From: Bradyrhizobium sp. CB3481
Lineage (GTDB): Bacteria; Pseudomonadota; Alphaproteobacteria; Rhizobiales; Xanthobacteraceae
Reading direction: 5' to 3'
Assembly: GCF_029714305.1 (NCBI RefSeq)
Contig: NZ_CP121647.1
Span: forward strand, 62,001 to 126,000
DNA length: 64,000 nt
The stretch's first letter is position 1, and every line of letters starts with the position of its first letter. The translations under genes were made by a program, and so were the position numbers. The notes under the pieces are model-generated. The model made no database searches. It saw only the letters and a program-made list of their open reading frames with translations, and was not told the origin of the DNA. Shown in pieces: positions 39,700-51,029 of the stretch.

Positions 39700-42600
39700 A
39701 GGCTGCCCGCACCATTCCCGATGCCGTTCGCGCCACGCAGGCGCGCGCATCCGACCCTGCGGCTTCCGCCTTCGTCTCGGCGAATGCCGGCTCGGGCAAG
39801 ACGCACGTGCTGGTGCAGCGGGTGATCCGCTTGCTGCTCGACGGCGTCGCGCCGGAAAAGATCCTCTGCATCACCTTTACCAAGGCCGCAGCCGCCAATA
39901 TGGCGGAGCGCGTCTTCACCACGCTTGGCCACTGGGTGACGCTCGACGACGACGCACTGGATGCGGCGATCCGCGAGGCCGGCATTGCCCATGTCGGCGC
40001 ACGCCTGCGCAAGTCGGCGCGCAAACTGTTTGCCTGCGCGTTGGAAACGCCGGGCGGGCTGAAGGTGCAGACCATCCACGCCCTGTGCACGCGGCTGCTG
40101 CAGCAATTCCCGTTCGAGGCCAACGTGCCGGCGCGCTTTGCCGTGCTCGACGAGCGCGACCAGAACGAGATGATGGAGCGCGCCAATCTCGCGGTTTTTC
40201 TCGAGGCATCGCGTCATCCCGACAGCCCGACCGGCCGTGCGCTGATGACGGCGATGGCGAGCGCCGCCGACGTCACCTTCAAGGACGTGGTGCGCGAGGC
40301 CTGCCTCAGCCGCGATCACTTCATGGCCTGGACCGACGCCGCCGGGAGCGCGCAGGCAGCGGCCGCGCAGATTTCGGCAGCGCTCGGCGTATCCCCGGGC
40401 GATCGCCTCGAAGATGTCGAGCGCGACATCATCGAGGGGCCGAACCTGCCGCGCGACCGGTGGGCCGAGATTGCGCTGGTTCTGCAGATCGGCAGCAAGT
40501 CCGACCAGGACCAGGCGGCGCGGCTGCGCGAGGCGTTGGTGTTCAGCGGCGCCGCGCAGGTCGATCAATATCTCCTGCTGTTCCTCACCGAAGCCGATCG
40601 CACACCGCGCAAATCGGTGGTGACGAAAAAATTCTGCGACAACAATCCGGCCATCGGCAGGCTGATTGAATCGGAAGCCCGGCGTATCGTGCCGCTGATC
40701 GAACGCCGCCGCGCCCTGGTGGCGCGCGACCGCACCGAGGCGCTGCTCTACATCGCGACATCAGCGGCGGCGAACTATCGCCGCGAAAAGCAGGAGCGCG
40801 GCCTGCTCGACTATGACGATTTGATCGACAAGACGCTGGAAATGCTCGATCGCGTCTCCTCGGGCTGGGTGCATTACAAGCTCGATCGCGGCGTCGATCA
40901 TGTGCTGATCGACGAGGCGCAGGACACCAGCCCCCGGCAATGGGACATCGTCGCGCACATCATCTCCGAATTCACCTCGGGCGCGGGCGCGCGCGACGGC
41001 ATCGTGCGCACGGTGTTCGCGGTCGGCGATGAGAAGCAGTCGATCTTCTCGTTCCAGGGCGCCGCCCCCCGCGAGTTCGACCTGCGCCGCCGCGCATTGC
41101 AGCGGAAGTTCGAGGGCGCCGGGCTGAAGTTCGATCCGGTGTCGTTCAATTACTCTTTCCGCTCGGGACCGGCGATCCTCCACGCGGTCGATCAGGTGTT
41201 TCGCGAGCAGGACATCTACCGCAGCATTCACGCGGTCGATATCGGCAACCCGATCCATCACGCGCTCGCCGATGCCGGGCCGAGCCAGATCGATCTCTGG
41301 GACCTGGCGGAAGCCGACGACCGGCAGGACATTGAAGGCTGGCGCGCACCGTTCGACGGCGTTGCCGCGACCAGCCCCGAAGTGAAGCTCGCCCGGCGCA
41401 TCCAGGCCGAGATCAAGACGCTGGTCGGCAGCCGCGTGATGACCGGAGCCAAGGGTGATCGCCGGCCGCTGCGCTATGGCGACATGCTGGTCCTGGTGCG
41501 GCGGCGCGGCAACGCGTTCGATGCCGTGATCCAGGCGCTGAAGCATGCCGGCATTCCCGTTGCCGGCGCCGACCGCCTCAAGCTGACCGAGCATATCGCC
41601 ATCATCGACCTCATGAACCTTGCGGACGCGCTGCTGCTGCCGCAGGACGATCTGGCGCTGGCGGTGGCGTTGAAGAGCCCGCTGTTCGGGCTCGGCGATG
41701 ATGACCTGTTCAAGATTGCCTGGGACCGCAAGGGATCGCTGCGCGCCGCCTTGAGCGCACGCGCCGCAACCGACGGCCGGCTGCGCGACGCGCTGTGGCG
41801 GCTCGAACAGTGCGAGAGGCGTTTCGCCAGTGAGACGCCGTTTGCGTTCTATGCCTGGCTGCTTGGCGGCGATGGCGGCCGCGCGCGCATCCTGCGTCGG
41901 CTCGGCCATGAGGCCAACGACGCGCTCGACGAGTTTCTCGAGCTGGCGCTGAGCTATGAGCGCAAGGCGCCGGCCTCGCTACAGGGCTTTATGGCCTGGC
42001 TGCGTACCGCCGATCTCGAAGTGAAGCGCGACATGGAAATCTCGCGCGACGAGGTTCGCGTCATGACCGTGCATGGCGCCAAGGGGCTGGAGGCGTCCGT
42101 CGTGTTCCTGGTGGATACCACGACCTCGCCATCGGATACGCAGCGCCTGAAGCTGATCAACCTGCGGCAGGGCAATGGCGATCCGCACGCGCCAGGCGTT
42201 GTCGTCTGGGCCGGCCGCAAGGCCGAGGACCCGCCGGCTGTCGTCACAGCGCGCGCGGCGATGATCGGCGATACCGAGGATGAATACCGCCGCCTGCTCT
42301 ATGTCGCGATGACGCGCGCGGCCGACCGCCTGATCGTCGGCGGCTGCCTGCCCGGCAACATGAAGAGCGTTCGCCCGCTGTCCTGGTACGACCTGATCAC
42401 CAGGGGGATCGAGGGATCCGGCCTGCAGCTTCAGGAGATCGAGACCACTGCTGGCCGGGTGAAGCGCTATACGCGGGTGGAGGATGCCGCGTCGTCGGCA
42501 ACGGCGCCGGCGACGGCGGTGTCCCCGCCGGCCCCGATCGCGCTGCCCAACTGGCTGCTGACCCCGGCGCAACCGGAAACTGCCCCGGAAAGCCTGCTGC

Positions 42601-43193
42601 GGCCCTCCGACCCCGCAGATAGCGGCGCGTACCCGGTACGGACGTCCGAATCGCTGCTGCAACGCGCCCGTGCTTTGCAGCGCGGCACGCTGGTGCACCG
42701 CCTCCTGCAATCGCTGCCCGACGTCGCCGCCGAACGCCGCCGCGAGGCCGCGCTGACTTACCTCGCCCGCAACGCCGACGGCTGGAACGAGGAGGAGCGG
42801 CAGGCGCTGGCGGGCAGCACGCTGGCCCTGATCGCGGACCCGCGATTCGCGCCCGTTTTCGCGCCCGGCAGCCGGGCCGAGGTCTCCATCGTCGGACGCC
42901 TGGACCGGCCGGGCGGACGTCCGGCCCTCGTGTCCGGGCAGATCGACCGCCTCGTCGTCACCGAAAGCGAGGTTTTGATCGTCGATTTCAAGACCAACCA
43001 CGCCCCGCCGAGCGACCCTGCGGAGGCACCGCGGGGCTATGTCCGCCAGCTCGCGCTGTACCGGGCGGTGCTTTCGAAGCTTTATCCCCAGCATGCCATC
43101 CGCGCCGCGCTGCTGTGGACAGAAAGCTCTGAATTAATGGAGATTTCCGCGCCCGCGCTGCAGGCCGAGCTGGCATCCATCATCTCGGCGTGA
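39693..43193 (+). CDS. addA: Double-strand break repair helicase-nuclease AddA
   Basis: UvrD-family 3'-to-5' helicase with a C-terminal nuclease. The 1166 residues have Walker A NAGSGKTHVL (31-40), motif Ia CITFTKAAAANMAERV, motif II VLIDEAQDTSPRQW (near 401), motif III VGDEKQSIFSFQGA, motif V VMTVHGAKGLEASVVF, motif VI YVAMTRAADRLIV, and the nuclease motif IVDFKTNHAPP near 1095. The ATG overlaps the addB stop by 7 bases. trxA follows after 105 bases. Confidence 0.97.
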   Translation: MVKAARTIPDAVRATQARASDPAASAFVSANAGSGKTHVLVQRVIRLLLDGVAPEKILCITFTKAAAANMAERVFTTLGHWVTLDDDALDAAIREAGIAHVGARLRKSARKLFACALETPGGLKVQTIHALCTRLLQQFPFEANVPARFAVLDERDQNEMMERANLAVFLEASRHPDSPTGRALMTAMASAADVTFKDVVREACLSRDHFMAWTDAAGSAQAAAAQISAALGVSPGDRLEDVERDIIEGPNLPRDRWAEIALVLQIGSKSDQDQAARLREALVFSGAAQVDQYLLLFLTEADRTPRKSVVTKKFCDNNPAIGRLIESEARRIVPLIERRRALVARDRTEALLYIATSAAANYRREKQERGLLDYDDLIDKTLEMLDRVSSGWVHYKLDRGVDHVLIDEAQDTSPRQWDIVAHIISEFTSGAGARDGIVRTVFAVGDEKQSIFSFQGAAPREFDLRRRALQRKFEGAGLKFDPVSFNYSFRSGPAILHAVDQVFREQDIYRSIHAVDIGNPIHHALADAGPSQIDLWDLAEADDRQDIEGWRAPFDGVAATSPEVKLARRIQAEIKTLVGSRVMTGAKGDRRPLRYGDMLVLVRRRGNAFDAVIQALKHAGIPVAGADRLKLTEHIAIIDLMNLADALLLPQDDLALAVALKSPLFGLGDDDLFKIAWDRKGSLRAALSARAATDGRLRDALWRLEQCERRFASETPFAFYAWLLGGDGGRARILRRLGHEANDALDEFLELALSYERKAPASLQGFMAWLRTADLEVKRDMEISRDEVRVMTVHGAKGLEASVVFLVDTTTSPSDTQRLKLINLRQGNGDPHAPGVVVWAGRKAEDPPAVVTARAAMIGDTEDEYRRLLYVAMTRAADRLIVGGCLPGNMKSVRPLSWYDLITRGIEGSGLQLQEIETTAGRVKRYTRVEDAASSATAPATAVSPPAPIALPNWLLTPAQPETAPESLLRPSDPADSGAYPVRTSESLLQRARALQRGTLVHRLLQSLPDVAAERRREAALTYLARNADGWNEEERQALAGSTLALIADPRFAPVFAPGSRAEVSIVGRLDRPGGRPALVSGQIDRLVVTESEVLIVDFKTNHAPPSDPAEAPRGYVRQLALYRAVLSKLYPQHAIRAALLWTESSELMEISAPALQAELASIISA

Positions 43194-43298
43194 CCGCGCT
43201 TGACCCGGCAGGGTCGCGTTCATAGGTTTGCCACATCATCCCAGGGCGCGATTCTTAGGGCCGCGCCCTTTCATTTCTAACCGAACGAGGTAATTCCG

Positions 43299-43619
43299 AT
43301 GGCCGTTGGCAAGGTTTCTGACGCCGATTTCGAAGCCGAAGTGCTCAAGGCGACCGGGCCGGTGGTCGTCGACTTCTGGGCCGAATGGTGCGGTCCGTGC
43401 CGCATGATCGCCCCTGCCCTCGACGAGATCTCCGGCGCCATGGGCGACAAGGTCAAGATCGTCAAGCTGAACGTCGACGAGAGCCCGAAGACCGCCTCGA
43501 AATACGGCGTGATGTCGATTCCGACCCTGATGATCTTCAAGGGCGGCGAGATGGCCTCCCGCCAGGTCGGCGCGGCGCCGAAGGCGAAGCTGCAGCAGTG
43601 GATCACCGCGGCGGTCTGA
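43299..43619 (+). CDS. trxA: Thioredoxin
   Basis: Small cytosolic disulfide reductase (106 residues) with the WCGPC active site (Cys31, Cys34) and cis-Pro loop SIPTLMIF. It reduces ribonucleotide reductase, peroxidases and other targets. Its place after addA is common in rhizobia. An intrinsic terminator follows. Confidence 0.97.
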   Translation: MAVGKVSDADFEAEVLKATGPVVVDFWAEWCGPCRMIAPALDEISGAMGDKVKIVKLNVDESPKTASKYGVMSIPTLMIFKGGEMASRQVGAAPKAKLQQWITAAV

Positions 43620-43643
43620 TCGCCTGAACAATTATTTCTTCGG

Positions 43644-43668
43644 ACGGCCGGCGAATAGCCGGCCGTTT
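43644..43668 (+). terminator. Intrinsic terminator of trxA
   Basis: Perfect 9-base stem ACGGCCGGC - GAATA - GCCGGCCGT, then TT and a mixed tail. The T tract is weak. Confidence 0.6.
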
Positions 43669-43681
43669 GCGTTGAGACGGC

Positions 43682-44761
43682 ATGTCTCGCGTTGAAGAAG
43701 CTCTGAGTGCTCCACCAAAGGCGCGCCGGCGCCTTGCCCCGCTCGCCGCGATGGAGGCACGCTCGGTCGACGAAATCCCGAAGGGTGCGGAATGGCAGTA
43801 CGAGCCGAAATGGGATGGCTTTCGCTGCCTGATGTCCCGCCGCGGCGGAATCGTCGATCTCCGCTCCAAATCCGGCGAGGATCTCGCCCGCTATTTTCCC
43901 GAACTGATCCAGGCCGCGCTGGCGCTAAAGGCACGCGAATTCGTGCTCGACGGCGAAATCGTCGTGCCGCACGGAAAATCATTTTCGTTCGACGACCTGC
44001 TGCAGCGGATTCATCCCGCCGCGAGCCGGGTCAAGAAATTGTCGCAGGAAACGCCGGCGCTGTTTCTCGCGTTCGATCTCTTGGCGTCAGCCGCGGACAA
44101 CAAGCTCGCCGCATCTGCCTTGCGCCAGCGCCGTCCCGCGCTGGAGGCCTTTGCCAAGACGCAGTTCAAATCGCAGAAAACGTTTCGTCTCTCGCCGGCC
44201 ACGACAAACTATGCGACCGCGCAAAAATGGCTGAAGCAGGCCGGCGGCGGCTCGGACGGCGTGATCGCCAAGCGCCTCGACCTGCCCTATCAGGCCGGCA
44301 ACCGCGATGGCATGCAGAAGATCAAGAAATTCCGCAGCGCCGATTGCGTGGTCGGCGGCTTCCGCTACGCCACCAACAAGATCGCGAACCGCAAGGTCGT
44401 CGGCTCGCTGCTGCTCGGCCTCTATGACGACGAGGGACGCCTGCATCACGTCGGCTTCACTTCCGCGATCAAGCAGGCGGACAAGCCGGCGCTGACGGAC
44501 AAGCTCGAGCCGCTGATCGCGCCGCCAGGCTTCACGGGCAATGCGCCGGGCGGGCCGAGCCGGTGGTCGACCGATCGCTCGGCCAAGTGGTGTCCGCTCA
44601 AACCCAAGCTCGTGATCGAGGTCTGCTACGACCATTTCAGCGGCGAGCGCTTCCGCCACGGCACGTCCATCCTGCGCTGGCGACCCGACAAGGCGCCGCG
44701 GCAATGCCGTTTCGATCAACTCAAGCAGAAGGCCGCGGACCCGATGAAGCTGTTGAAGTGA
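43682..44761 (+). CDS. ATP-dependent DNA ligase, LigC/LigD ligase-domain type
   Basis: Seals nicks using ATP. The 359 residues have the nucleotidyltransferase motif with Lys43 (YEPKWDGFRC), motif III VLDGEIVVP, motif IV SDGVIAKRLD and motif V NRDGMQKIKKF, then an OB-fold (KLVIEVCYDHFSGERFRHGT). No polymerase or phosphoesterase domain is fused and no ku gene is adjacent, so it is a stand-alone accessory ligase, perhaps used in base-excision repair. It starts right after the trxA terminator. Confidence 0.9.
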   Translation: MSRVEEALSAPPKARRRLAPLAAMEARSVDEIPKGAEWQYEPKWDGFRCLMSRRGGIVDLRSKSGEDLARYFPELIQAALALKAREFVLDGEIVVPHGKSFSFDDLLQRIHPAASRVKKLSQETPALFLAFDLLASAADNKLAASALRQRRPALEAFAKTQFKSQKTFRLSPATTNYATAQKWLKQAGGGSDGVIAKRLDLPYQAGNRDGMQKIKKFRSADCVVGGFRYATNKIANRKVVGSLLLGLYDDEGRLHHVGFTSAIKQADKPALTDKLEPLIAPPGFTGNAPGGPSRWSTDRSAKWCPLKPKLVIEVCYDHFSGERFRHGTSILRWRPDKAPRQCRFDQLKQKAADPMKLLK

Positions 44762-44899
44762 ACCACCACAGCTTCCGCCTCAATGCGCGACGCAGGCGGA
44801 ACTATTGCGCTGCACACACGCGCCTAATCCGCAAATTGCCAGGAACCGGCCCCGCAACAGGCAGTTGACCGCGAAACTGCCGTTTTTGAGGAGGCGCGC

Positions 44900-45361
44900 A
44901 TGACCAACCCCAAATCGACCGCGCAGATCGCCGGTCACCCCATCCATCCCATGCTGATTCCATTTCCCGTCGCCTGTTTCGTGCTGGCGTTTGTTTCCGA
45001 TATCGCGTTCTGGAGAACGTCGAACGACTTCTGGGCCAGCGCTTCGCTGTGGCTGCTCGGCATCGGCCTGATCATGGCCGCGCTCGCCGCCATCGTCGGC
45101 GTGATCGACCTGTTCGGCGACAACCGCATCCGCAACCTCAACGATGCCTGGCTGCACGCCGGCGGCAACGTCATTGCGGTGCTGATACAGCTCTACAACT
45201 GGTATTTGCGCTACACCGACGGAACGTCTGCCATCATCCCAACAGGTCTGGTGCTGTCGTTCATCGTCGTACTCATCCTGCTCTTCACCGGCTGGAAGGG
45301 CTGGGAGATGGTTTATCGCGAGCATGTCGGCGTCTCCGATGAGACCCCTGTGACGCACTGA
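44900..45361 (+). CDS. DUF2231 membrane protein
   Basis: A 153-residue inner-membrane protein with four predicted TM helices (around PFPVACFVLAFVSDIAF, WLLGIGLIMAALAAIVGVI, GGNVIAVLIQLYNWYL, GLVLSFIVVLILLFTGWKG) and the DUF2231 start GHPIHPMLIPFPVACF. The conserved His pair near the N-terminus suggests a metal or haem site, but the function is unknown. Confidence 0.82.
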   Translation: MTNPKSTAQIAGHPIHPMLIPFPVACFVLAFVSDIAFWRTSNDFWASASLWLLGIGLIMAALAAIVGVIDLFGDNRIRNLNDAWLHAGGNVIAVLIQLYNWYLRYTDGTSAIIPTGLVLSFIVVLILLFTGWKGWEMVYREHVGVSDETPVTH

Positions 45362-45377
45362 TACGACGCGATGGCGG

Positions 45378-46118
45378 CTACCTGACCCATCCCGTCTCGA
45401 GTGCGGAAGCGAATTCGGCGTTGCCATTGCGGCGCGCCAATGCCGCCATCGCCTGGTTATCGTAGGCCACATGCCGGAACGTCACACGCCAGCTTCCCGC
45501 CACCAGTTCGAGAACCGCGTAGCGGGCGTCGGGCGTACCGGCCTCGATCAGATGCGGGAATGGAACGCTGTAGGAAAAGCCGGGGCTGCCGACGCTGCCG
45601 GGATTGACCACCAAGCGCCCGTCGCTGAGTCTGACCGCGCGCGCGACGTGGGTATGGGCGCACAGAATCAGCGGCTGCGAAATGCCTTCCGCCTGTTTCT
45701 CGATCGCTTCCCGCGGCGACATTTTGACCGACCCGTCCGGCATCACCGTCTCCAGCCAGTAGACGTTGTCGTCCGCAGGCGTGGCGTGGCAGAGAAAGAC
45801 CTGATCGCGAAATATCCGCGTCGATGGCACCGTGCGCAGCCAGTCGAGATGGCCGGCGTCGAGCTGCGCATGAGCCGGCCGGTCCCATGAGCCCATCTTC
45901 TCCGGCGGCCGATCGATCAGCCAGCGATCATGATTGCCGAGCACGTGAGCCGCGTCGAGCGCCATCAGCGCATCCATCGCGCGGCGGGCGTCGAGCGGGC
46001 CGCTCGCCATGTCGCCGAGATTGACGATCTCGCTAATGCCCTGCGCGCGGATATCGGCGAGCACGGCTTCCAACGCGAGATAATTTCCGTGCACATCGGC
46101 TATGGCGGCAAAACGCAT
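45378..46118 (-). CDS. Calcineurin-like metallophosphoesterase (YfcE/MJ0936 type)
   Basis: A 246-residue two-metal phosphodiesterase. Metal-binding motifs are ADVHGN (Asp8, His10), NLGDMASG, LGNHDRW, FLCHATP and CAHTHVARAV, followed by VNPGSVGSPG. Probably cytosolic; the substrate is unknown. It is convergent with the DUF2231 gene with only 16 bases between stops. Confidence 0.9.
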   Translation of the reverse strand: MRFAAIADVHGNYLALEAVLADIRAQGISEIVNLGDMASGPLDARRAMDALMALDAAHVLGNHDRWLIDRPPEKMGSWDRPAHAQLDAGHLDWLRTVPSTRIFRDQVFLCHATPADDNVYWLETVMPDGSVKMSPREAIEKQAEGISQPLILCAHTHVARAVRLSDGRLVVNPGSVGSPGFSYSVPFPHLIEAGTPDARYAVLELVAGSWRVTFRHVAYDNQAMAALARRNGNAEFASALETGWVR

Positions 46119-46325
46119 TTCGGATTTCCAGTGGTCAGGTACTTACCCCGCAAGAACGGTGCTAGGCCCGTCTACCTCATTTGGGTGAAGCCGGCCCGCA
46201 ACATTCGCCTTTGGTTCTAATGTGAATCATGGGTTCCGACTCGCAGCGTGCGGATAGCTTGGCTAGACTTTGCAACAGACCGGGGCTGGCGAATTCATAA
46301 GCAATCGATATTTCTTCCCGGGCGG

Positions 46326-46347
46326 CCGCTGGAAGCAATTCCAGCGG
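46326..46347. repeat. Perfect hairpin downstream of folC
   Basis: CCGCTGGAA - GCAA - TTCCAGCGG, a 9-bp stem with a GCAA tetraloop, 21 bases beyond the folC stop. Its T-rich flank (TCATTTAATTTTT) is on the plus strand, which is the wrong side for a folC terminator. The rest of 46119-46368 shows no gene. Confidence 0.6.
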
Positions 46348-46368
46348 TCATTTAATTTTTGCCTGATG

Positions 46369-47709
46369 TCAGCCTGGCGGCGTGCCGTTGATGTCGAGCA
46401 CATGGCCGGCGAGATAGAGCGAGCCGGTAATCAGAATCCGCGGCGGTGCTTCGTAAGCGAGGCGCGAGAGCGCGTGCAGCGCCGCTTCGACACTTGCAGC
46501 ATTTTCCACGCGCATGCCGAGCGCGCGCGCCGCATCCGCCAGCTGGTCGGGCGACATTGCGTTGTCGCGGCCCGGGATCGGCACCGCGATGATGTGGCGC
46601 GTCAGCCCGGCGAAATTGGCGAGAAACGCGCCGGCATCCTTGTTCGCCATCATGCCCGCGATCACCACCAGCGGACGCGACACCCGTTCTTCGAGATCGC
46701 CGAGCGCGGCGGCGGCAACGCGCCCGCCTTCGGCGTTGTGCCCGCCGTCGAGCCAGATCTCGCAGCCCTTCGGCCCCTGGTCGATCAGCGCGCCGGCGAC
46801 CAGCCGCTGCATCCGCGCCGGCCATTCGGCATTGATGATGCCGGCCTCGAACGCCGCCATTCCGATCCTGAACGTCTCGATCGCGCGCAGCGTCGCAATC
46901 GCAAGGCCGGCATTGTCGAACTGATGGCGGCCGAACAGTTTTGGCGCGGCGAGGTCCATCAGCCCGCGCTCGTCCTGATAGACCAGCCGCCCGCGTTCGA
47001 CACCGACATGCCAATGCTGGCCGGCCGCATGCAGCGGGGCGCGCATGCGCGCTGCCTGCGCCTCAATCACCGACATCACCTCCATCGCCTGCTCCGCTGA
47101 GATCACCGGCGCACCGCGCTTGATGACCGCAGCCTTCTCGCCGGCGATGGCGGTCAGCGAACTGCCGAGAAACTCGGTGTGGTCCATGCTGATGGGTGAG
47201 ATGACGGTTGCAGCCGGCCGCTCGATGACGTTGGTGGCGTCCAGCCGGCCGCCGAGGCCGGTCTCCAGCAGCACGATATCGGCCTCATGCTCCGCGAACA
47301 GGCAAAACGCCGCCGCGGTCTCGATCTCGAAGATCGTGATCGGCTCGCCTTGATTGACCGCTTCGCAATTCTCCAGCACGCGGCGCAGCTCCGCGTCCTC
47401 AACCAGCCGGCCGCCGCCTTTTGCGCCGATGCGAAAGCACTCGTTGATCCTGACCAGGTAGGGCGAGGTATAGACGTGCACGGCAAGGCCCGCAGCCTCC
47501 AGGATCGCGCGCAAGTACGCGATCGTGGAGCCCTTGCCGTTGGTGCCGGCGACATGGATCACCGGTGGCAGCGTCCGCTCGGGATGATCAAGACACGCCA
47601 GGAGACGGTGCATGCGATCGAGGCTGAGATCGATCCGCTTCGGATGCAGCGCAGACAGCCGCGCGATCAATTCACCGAGCGGATGGGATCTGGCGGCGGG
47701 CAGGTTCAC
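46369..47709 (-). CDS. folC: Dihydrofolate/folylpolyglutamate synthase
   Basis: Adds glutamate to dihydropteroate and then to folates, using ATP. The 446 residues contain the P-loop [57 protein letters not shown] and the C-domain [14 protein letters not shown] at 47709 overlaps the accD stop by 3 bases, giving accD-folC coupling as in many bacteria. Confidence 0.95.
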   Translation of the reverse strand: MNLPAARSHPLGELIARLSALHPKRIDLSLDRMHRLLACLDHPERTLPPVIHVAGTNGKGSTIAYLRAILEAAGLAVHVYTSPYLVRINECFRIGAKGGGRLVEDAELRRVLENCEAVNQGEPITIFEIETAAAFCLFAEHEADIVLLETGLGGRLDATNVIERPAATVISPISMDHTEFLGSSLTAIAGEKAAVIKRGAPVISAEQAMEVMSVIEAQAARMRAPLHAAGQHWHVGVERGRLVYQDERGLMDLAAPKLFGRHQFDNAGLAIATLRAIETFRIGMAAFEAGIINAEWPARMQRLVAGALIDQGPKGCEIWLDGGHNAEGGRVAAAALGDLEERVSRPLVVIAGMMANKDAGAFLANFAGLTRHIIAVPIPGRDNAMSPDQLADAARALGMRVENAASVEAALHALSRLAYEAPPRILITGSLYLAGHVLDINGTPPG

Positions 47710-48647
47710 GCGTGGGGCGCAGCCGGCACGGCTTCCGGCGCCGAGACGATTTGCGCGGGATCCGTGACCTGCGGCGAAGGCTTTGAGGCAGTTTCGAGCG
47801 CCGGCGATTTGGTCAGGAGCCGGCAGAGCCGCGCCAGCGTCGGACGCATCTCGTGGCGGTGCACCACCATGTCGACCATGCCGTGGTCGAGCAGATATTC
47901 GGCGCGCTGGAATCCTTCCGGCAGCTTCTCGCGGATGGTCTGCTCGATCACGCGCGCGCCGGCGAAGCCGATCAGCGCGCCCGGCTCGGCGATATGGACG
48001 TCGCCCAGCATGGCGTAGGAGGCGGTGACGCCGCCGGTGGTCGGATTGGTCAGCACCACGATGTAGGGCAGCTTCGCCTCGCGCAGCATCTGCACGCCGA
48101 CGGTGGTCCGCGGCATCTGCATCAGCGACAAAATGCCTTCCTGCATCCGCGCGCCGCCGGAGGCGGCGAACATGATGAAGGGCGATTTCTTTTCGAGCGC
48201 GAGTTCAAGCCCGCGCACGATCGCCTCGCCTGCGGCCATGCCGAGCGAGCCGCCCATGAAATCGAAATCCTGCACCGCGATGACGACGCCCATGCCTTCG
48301 AGCTTGCCAAAGCCGACCTTGATCGCGTCGTTCATCCCGGTCTTGGCGCGGGCATCCTTGATGCGATCGACATATTTGCGCTCGTCGCGAAACTTCAGCG
48401 GATCGGCCGTCACCTCGGGCAGCGCGATGTCGTACCAGGTCTCGCCATCGAAGATCGACTTCAGCCGCGCCGTCGCGCCCATGCGCATGTGGTAGTTCGA
48501 GCCGGGGATGACGAACTGATTGGCCTCGACGTCCTTGTAGAATACGAGCTGCCCGGAATCCGGACACTTGATCCACAGGTTCTCCGGCGTCTCGCGCCGC
48601 AGCATGTTGCGGATCTTCGGCCGGACGACGTTGGTGAGCCAATTCAT
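47706..48647 (-). CDS. accD: Acetyl-CoA carboxylase carboxyltransferase subunit beta
   Basis: Half of the carboxyltransferase that makes malonyl-CoA. The 313 residues have the crotonase-like core ([50 protein letters not shown]). The N-terminal zinc ribbon of E. coli AccD (four Cys) is degenerate: [10 protein letters not shown] and [11 protein letters not shown] keep only one Cys. The Pro/Ala-rich tail is extra. It lies between trpA and folC. Confidence 0.96.
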   Translation of the reverse strand: MNWLTNVVRPKIRNMLRRETPENLWIKCPDSGQLVFYKDVEANQFVIPGSNYHMRMGATARLKSIFDGETWYDIALPEVTADPLKFRDERKYVDRIKDARAKTGMNDAIKVGFGKLEGMGVVIAVQDFDFMGGSLGMAAGEAIVRGLELALEKKSPFIMFAASGGARMQEGILSLMQMPRTTVGVQMLREAKLPYIVVLTNPTTGGVTASYAMLGDVHIAEPGALIGFAGARVIEQTIREKLPEGFQRAEYLLDHGMVDMVVHRHEMRPTLARLCRLLTKSPALETASKPSPQVTDPAQIVSAPEAVPAAPHA

Positions 48648-48730
48648 GGTTCGCTCCGAAATGCGGCTAAACGCATTAACTGAAGATATGGCGATCCGGA
48701 CCTAGCCCGGCAAGCCGCCCCAATTGTGGC

Positions 48731-49567
48731 CTATTCGGCCGCCTGTTTCGCGCCCCGCACGCCCTGCGCCAGCGCGGCCACCAGATCGGCCACGGCGCCC
48801 ACGGTCTTGGCGGTCGCGCGCCCCTCGGCGTCGAGGCTGCCGCGGAGCGCATCGACCAGCGCGGTGCCGACCACGGCGCCATTGGCATTTTCCGCAATCG
48901 CCCGCGCCGCCTCCGGGGTGCGGATGCCGAAGCCGACGCAGACCGGCAGCTTGGTATGCCGCTTGATGCGCGCCACCGCATCGCCGACGGCCGTCGAGTC
49001 GGCCGCGGCCGCGCCGGTGATGCCGGTGATGGAGACGTAATAGACGAAGCCAGAGGTGTTCGCGAGCACGGCCGGCAGGCGCTTGTCGTCGGTGGTCGGC
49101 GTCGCCAGACGGATGAAATTGAGCCCGGCCTTCATCGCCGGCAGGCAGAGTTCATCGTCCTCCTCCGGCGGCAGGTCGACGATGATCAACCCGTCAACGC
49201 CGGCGGCCTTGGCATCGGCGAGGAATTTGTCGACGCCGTAGATGTAGATCGGATTGTAATAGCCCATCAGCACCAGCGGCGTTAAGTCGTCGTCCTGGCG
49301 GAAGCCGCGGACCATCTCCAGCGTCTTCTTCAGCGTCATGCCGGCCTTCAGTGCGCGCAGGCCGGCCGCCTGGATCGAGGGCCCGTCCGCCATCGGATCG
49401 GTAAAGGGCATGCCGATCTCGATGATGTCGGCGCCGGCCTTGGGCAACGCCTTGACGATGTCGAGCGATGTCTTGGGATCGGGATCGCCGGCCATCACGA
49501 AGGTGACGAAGGCGGAGCGGCCCTGCTTCTTCAGTTCGGCGAAACGCGCGTCGATACGGGTGGTCAT
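48731..49567 (-). CDS. trpA: Tryptophan synthase alpha chain
   Basis: Cleaves indole-3-glycerol phosphate to indole, which is channelled to TrpB. The 278 residues have catalytic Glu in [17 protein letters not shown] and Asp in VDLPPEEDD, plus the phosphate loop [12 protein letters not shown] at 49567 ([16 protein letters not shown]) is chosen because the frame further upstream runs through a repeat. It is separated from trpB by 241 bases filled mostly by that family B repeat. Confidence 0.97.
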   Translation of the reverse strand: MTTRIDARFAELKKQGRSAFVTFVMAGDPDPKTSLDIVKALPKAGADIIEIGMPFTDPMADGPSIQAAGLRALKAGMTLKKTLEMVRGFRQDDDLTPLVLMGYYNPIYIYGVDKFLADAKAAGVDGLIIVDLPPEEDDELCLPAMKAGLNFIRLATPTTDDKRLPAVLANTSGFVYYVSITGITGAAAADSTAVGDAVARIKRHTKLPVCVGFGIRTPEAARAIAENANGAVVGTALVDALRGSLDAEGRATAKTVGAVADLVAALAQGVRGAKQAAE

Positions 49568-49616
49568 GATGCAATCCTTGCGGCGCTGTGCCTCTTTCCG
49601 ATATTTGCGCTCGCTG

Positions 49617-49789
49617 ACGCACCCCCACCCCAGCCCTCCCCCGCAAGCGGGAGAGGGAGCAGAGCTTGCCGCGTCGACATACCGTTCGACAAAACTGGAC
49701 GATACGCGCGCGAGCATCGTGCCACGACACCGGTCGATCCCCTCTCCCGCTTGCGGGGGAGGGTTAGGGTGGGGGCTCTCTCCCCGGGC
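49617..49789. repeat. Family B inverted repeat inside the trpB-trpA gap
   Basis: Left side ACCCCAGCCCTCCCCCGCAA, then GCGGGAGAGGG; right side CCCTCTCCCGCTTGCGGGGG, then AGGGTTAGGGTGGGGG. The arms are about 35 bases and would form a strong hairpin in the trpBA message. It is the same family as 4986-5106. Confidence 0.85.
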
Positions 49790-49808
49790 TGGATGCAAGC
49801 GATCATCG

Positions 49809-51025
<1,217 letters not shown>

Positions 51026-51029
<4 letters not shown>

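Noticed and set aside
38224..39750. A 508-codon minus-strand open frame opposite addB
   Set aside because: Antisense shadow of addB; composition (Arg, Leu, Asp rich) is typical of the complementary frame in GC-rich genes.
49568..49798. An upstream extension of TrpA by 77 residues
   Set aside because: It is translated from the family B repeat; TrpA proteins begin at 49567.
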